DNA from: Microbacterium lacticum
GTDB taxonomy: Bacteria; Actinomycetota; Actinomycetes; Actinomycetales; Microbacteriaceae
NCBI RefSeq assembly: GCF_006716815.1
Contig: NZ_VFPS01000002.1
Location: forward strand, 496,001 to 560,000
Direction of reading: 5' to 3'
Length of the DNA stretch: 64,000 nt
Shown here: positions 62,160-64,000 of the stretch, in pieces
Position numbering within the stretch: position 1 is the first letter of the stretch
Layout of the letters: each line of letters starts with the position of its first letter
Position numbers and translations under genes: made by a program
The notes under the pieces: generated by a model
What the model was told of the DNA's origin: nothing
Database searches by the model: none
What the model saw: only the letters and a program-made list of their open reading frames with translations

Positions 62160-63455
62160 TCAGGCGGTGATGCGTTCGAGAACGAGCGGCGTGGATGCCG
62201 GGGCATCCGCCCCGATCTCCCACGCGCCCTCGAGCGCGTCGAGGGCGCGGCCGAACCGGTTGTCATCACCGGCGAGCAAGGTGAACAACGGCTGACCGGC
62301 GCGCACCTCGTCGCCGGGCTTGGCGTGCAGGTCGATGCCCGCCGAGTGGATGACCGGGTCCTGCGCCCGCGCGCGGCCGGCGCCGAGGCGCCAGGCGGCC
62401 ACGCCGAAGGGCAGCGCGTCGAGGCGCGTGAGCACACCCGAGGCGGGCGCGAGCACGGTGTGGGTCTCGCGCGGGGTCGGCAGGGGCGCGTCGGGGTCGC
62501 CGTCCTGCGCGCGGATCATCTCGCGCCAGGCATCCATCGCCTGCCCGTCGCGCAGCGCCTTCTCGACGTCGGCGTCCGGATGCCCCGCCAGGGCGAGCAT
62601 CTCGCGGGCGAGGGCGACGGTCAGCTCGACGACGTCGGCGGGGCCGCCGCCGGCGAGCACCTCGACCGATTCGCGCACCTCGTTGGCGTTGCCGATCGTG
62701 AGCCCGAGCGGGGTGTTCATGTCGGTGAGGAGCGCCGTCGTCGCGACGCCCGAGTCGGTGCCGAGGGCGACCATCGTGCGGGCGAGCTCGCGCGCCATGT
62801 CGACGTCGCGCATGAACGCGCCGCCGCCGAACTTCACGTCGAGCACGAGCGCGTCGGTGCCTTCGGCGATCTTCTTCGACATGATGCTCGAGGCGATCAG
62901 GGGGATCGCCTCGACCGTGCCGGTGACATCGCGGAGGGCGTAGAGCCGCTTGTCGGCGGGGGCGAGCCCGGTGCCGGCGGCGCAGATGACCGCCCCGACG
63001 CCGCGCAGCTGCTCGAAGATCTCGTCGTTCGAGAGGGCGGCGCGCCAGCCGGGGATCGACTCGAGCTTGTCGAGCGTGCCACCGGTGTGGCCGAGGCCGC
63101 GGCCGGAGAGCTGCGGCACGGCAACGCCGAACGAGGCGACGAGCGGCGCGAGCGGCAGGGTGATCTTGTCGCCGACGCCTCCGGTGGAGTGCTTGTCAAC
63201 GGTGGGCTTGCCGAGGCCGGCGAAGCTCATCCGCTCGCCCGAGGCGATCATCGCGTCGGTCATCACGCGGATCTCCTCGCGCGTCATGCCGTTGAGCAGC
63301 ACCGCCATCGCGAACGCCGCCATCTGCGAGTCGGCGACGTACTCGCGCGTGTACGCGTCGACCATCCAGCGCAGCGCGTCCTCGGGCACGGCGCCCTTGT
63401 CGCGCTTGATGCGGATGACGTCGACCGCGTCGAAGGGCTCGATAGCCGCGCTCAT
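62160..63455 (-). CDS. deoA: Thymidine phosphorylase
   Basis: The 431-residue enzyme splits thymidine and deoxyuridine with phosphate. The family motif SGRGLGHTGGTLDKLESIPG lies near residue 118, phosphate-binding KHSTGGVGDK near 84, the S-S-I-M-S-K-K stretch near 186 and the C-terminal PYNP domain with the barrel-sandwich GDEVRAGQPLFTL near 388. The ATG overlaps the cdd stop (ATGA), so deamination and phosphorolysis of pyrimidine nucleosides are coupled. Confidence 0.96.
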   Translation of the reverse strand: MSAAIEPFDAVDVIRIKRDKGAVPEDALRWMVDAYTREYVADSQMAAFAMAVLLNGMTREEIRVMTDAMIASGERMSFAGLGKPTVDKHSTGGVGDKITLPLAPLVASFGVAVPQLSGRGLGHTGGTLDKLESIPGWRAALSNDEIFEQLRGVGAVICAAGTGLAPADKRLYALRDVTGTVEAIPLIASSIMSKKIAEGTDALVLDVKFGGGAFMRDVDMARELARTMVALGTDSGVATTALLTDMNTPLGLTIGNANEVRESVEVLAGGGPADVVELTVALAREMLALAGHPDADVEKALRDGQAMDAWREMIRAQDGDPDAPLPTPRETHTVLAPASGVLTRLDALPFGVAAWRLGAGRARAQDPVIHSAGIDLHAKPGDEVRAGQPLFTLLAGDDNRFGRALDALEGAWEIGADAPASTPLVLERITA

Positions 63456-63862
63456 CGGGCCGCCTCGAGGTCGCGGGGACCGAAGGCATCCGGCAGCACC
63501 TCGTCGATCGTGCGGATGCCCGACACGGTCTCGAGCAGCATCCCCGGCAGGGCGAACTCGTTCAGCAGCTGCCGGCACCGGCCGCACGGCATGATCGTCT
63601 CGCCCTGTCCGTTGACGCAGACGAAGGCGACGAGCTGGCCGCCGCCCGACATGTGCAGGTCGCCGACGAGGGCGCACTCGGCGCACAGCCCGACGCCGTA
63701 CGACGCGTTCTCGACGTTGCAGCCGGCGACGATGCGGCCGTCGGCGACGAGCGCCGCCGCTCCCACGCGGTAGCGCGAGTACGGCGCGTATGCGCGCCCC
63801 ATGGCATCCGTCGCCACGCGGCGCAGTTCGTCCCAGTCGATGTCGGTCATCGCGTCGGTCAC
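63452..63862 (-). CDS. cdd: Cytidine deaminase
   Basis: The 136-residue zinc enzyme turns cytidine and deoxycytidine into uridine forms. YAPYSRYRVGAAAL near residue 25, GCNVENASYGVGLCAECAL near 47 with the catalytic glutamate and zinc cysteine, and MPCGRCRQLLNEF near 91 with the other two zinc ligands are all present. I use GTG 63862, which overlaps the stop of the upstream permease gene (GTGA); ATG 63850 is an alternative with the AAGGAG 11 nt away. Confidence 0.95.
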   Translation of the reverse strand: MTDAMTDIDWDELRRVATDAMGRAYAPYSRYRVGAAALVADGRIVAGCNVENASYGVGLCAECALVGDLHMSGGGQLVAFVCVNGQGETIMPCGRCRQLLNEFALPGMLLETVSGIRTIDEVLPDAFGPRDLEAAR

Positions 63863-64000
63863 TCCTTGATGTAGGGCTTGCCGGATGCCGCGGGCCCGCG
63901 TATCTGGCCGGCGAAACCGGCGACCGCGAGGATCGTGACGACATAGGGCAGCATGAGCATGAACTCGCTCGGGATCGGGGTCTTCAGGATCGTCAGCAGG
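63859..64000 (-). CDS. ABC transporter permease, C-terminal end (runs off the right edge)
   Basis: The last 47 codons are visible: IPSEFMLMLPYVVTILAVAGFAGQIRGPAA and a short tail ending PYIKE. A final membrane helix preceded by S-E-F-M-L-M-L-P-Y is typical of the second permease of nucleoside importers (NupQ/YufQ type, BPD_transp_2). The overlap with cdd and the following deoA and add support nucleoside uptake. The rest of the gene and its partners are outside the window. Confidence 0.75.
   Translation of the reverse strand, partial: LLTILKTPIPSEFMLMLPYVVTILAVAGFAGQIRGPAASGKPYIKE

Noticed and set aside
60765..63773. A 1,002-codon open frame on the plus strand across add, deoA and cdd
   Set aside because: It is antisense to three enzymes with all catalytic residues. 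High third-position GC keeps the frame open by chance.

Overview
The window is high-GC DNA (roughly 70%) from an actinobacterium, most likely Microbacteriaceae and probably Microbacterium or a close relative. The reasons are a WhiB regulator, actinobacterial acyl-CoA carboxylase subunits with an epsilon protein, an LpdA-type flavoprotein, many GTG and TTG starts, and many genes that begin 6-9 nt after a TAnnnT hexamer, which implies leaderless mRNAs. From memory, the housekeeping order (manA, whiB, rmlD, LCP, purE, purK, PH protein, birA, accD, accE, maf, accA3, lpdA, PNP, pmmB, add, deoA, cdd) follows the M. tuberculosis Rv3255c-Rv3315c stretch. The assignment comes from the sequence only; no database was searched.

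Layout. 1-2.3 kb: a truncated family 2 glycosyltransferase, whiB and manA. 2.3-28.4 kb: a large cell-envelope glycan locus. It holds two tandem Wzy/WaaL-type membrane proteins, seven complete GT2 glycosyltransferases, two separate Wzm/Wzt ABC exporters, UDP-galactopyranose mutase, the full dTDP-rhamnose pathway (RmlA, RmlB and a fused RmlC-RmlD), a four-gene block with a GT-C-like membrane protein, a Wzx-type flippase, an 823-residue secreted repeat protein, a glycerophosphotransferase-like protein, a GT4-like enzyme and an LCP ligase. The expected product is one or more rhamnose- and galactofuranose-containing polymers, exported and attached to peptidoglycan. 28.4-47.7 kb: conserved chromosome core (purE/purK, PH-domain protein, birA, accD/accE, a three-gene two-component system, an RNA methyltransferase, maf, accA3, a lipoprotein, lpdA, purine nucleoside phosphorylase, phosphomannomutase). 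47.7-61 kb: accessory DNA with an IS481-type element, a GNAT gene, a complete mannitol PTS operon with its own HPr and enzyme I, a 5'-truncated hydrolase, a DUF559-like gene, an IS3 element and several palindromic repeats. 61-64 kb: nucleoside salvage (add, deoA, cdd) and the end of an ABC permease.

How the genes connect. ManA and the phosphomannomutase link fructose-6-phosphate to mannose phosphates, and the rml genes make dTDP-rhamnose. Glf supplies UDP-galactofuranose to two GlfT1-like transferases, and the two ABC exporters, the flippase and LCP move and attach the products. BirA biotinylates the BCCP domain of AccA3, which works with AccD and AccE. In the mannitol operon phosphate passes from enzyme I to HPr to MtlF to MtlA, and MtlD oxidises the imported mannitol-1-phosphate.

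The least ordinary features are these. A palindromic repeat family (GTTCACAAC...GTTGTGAAC) occurs four times, and two copies carry insertion sequences. The IS3 element has a clear programmed -1 frameshift signal. The IS481-type transposase takes its stop codon from its CTAG target. A 36-bp repeat is present four times directly behind birA. The heptamer GGATGCC/GGCATCC is abundant in the core and scarce in the 13.4-27.2 kb glycan block.
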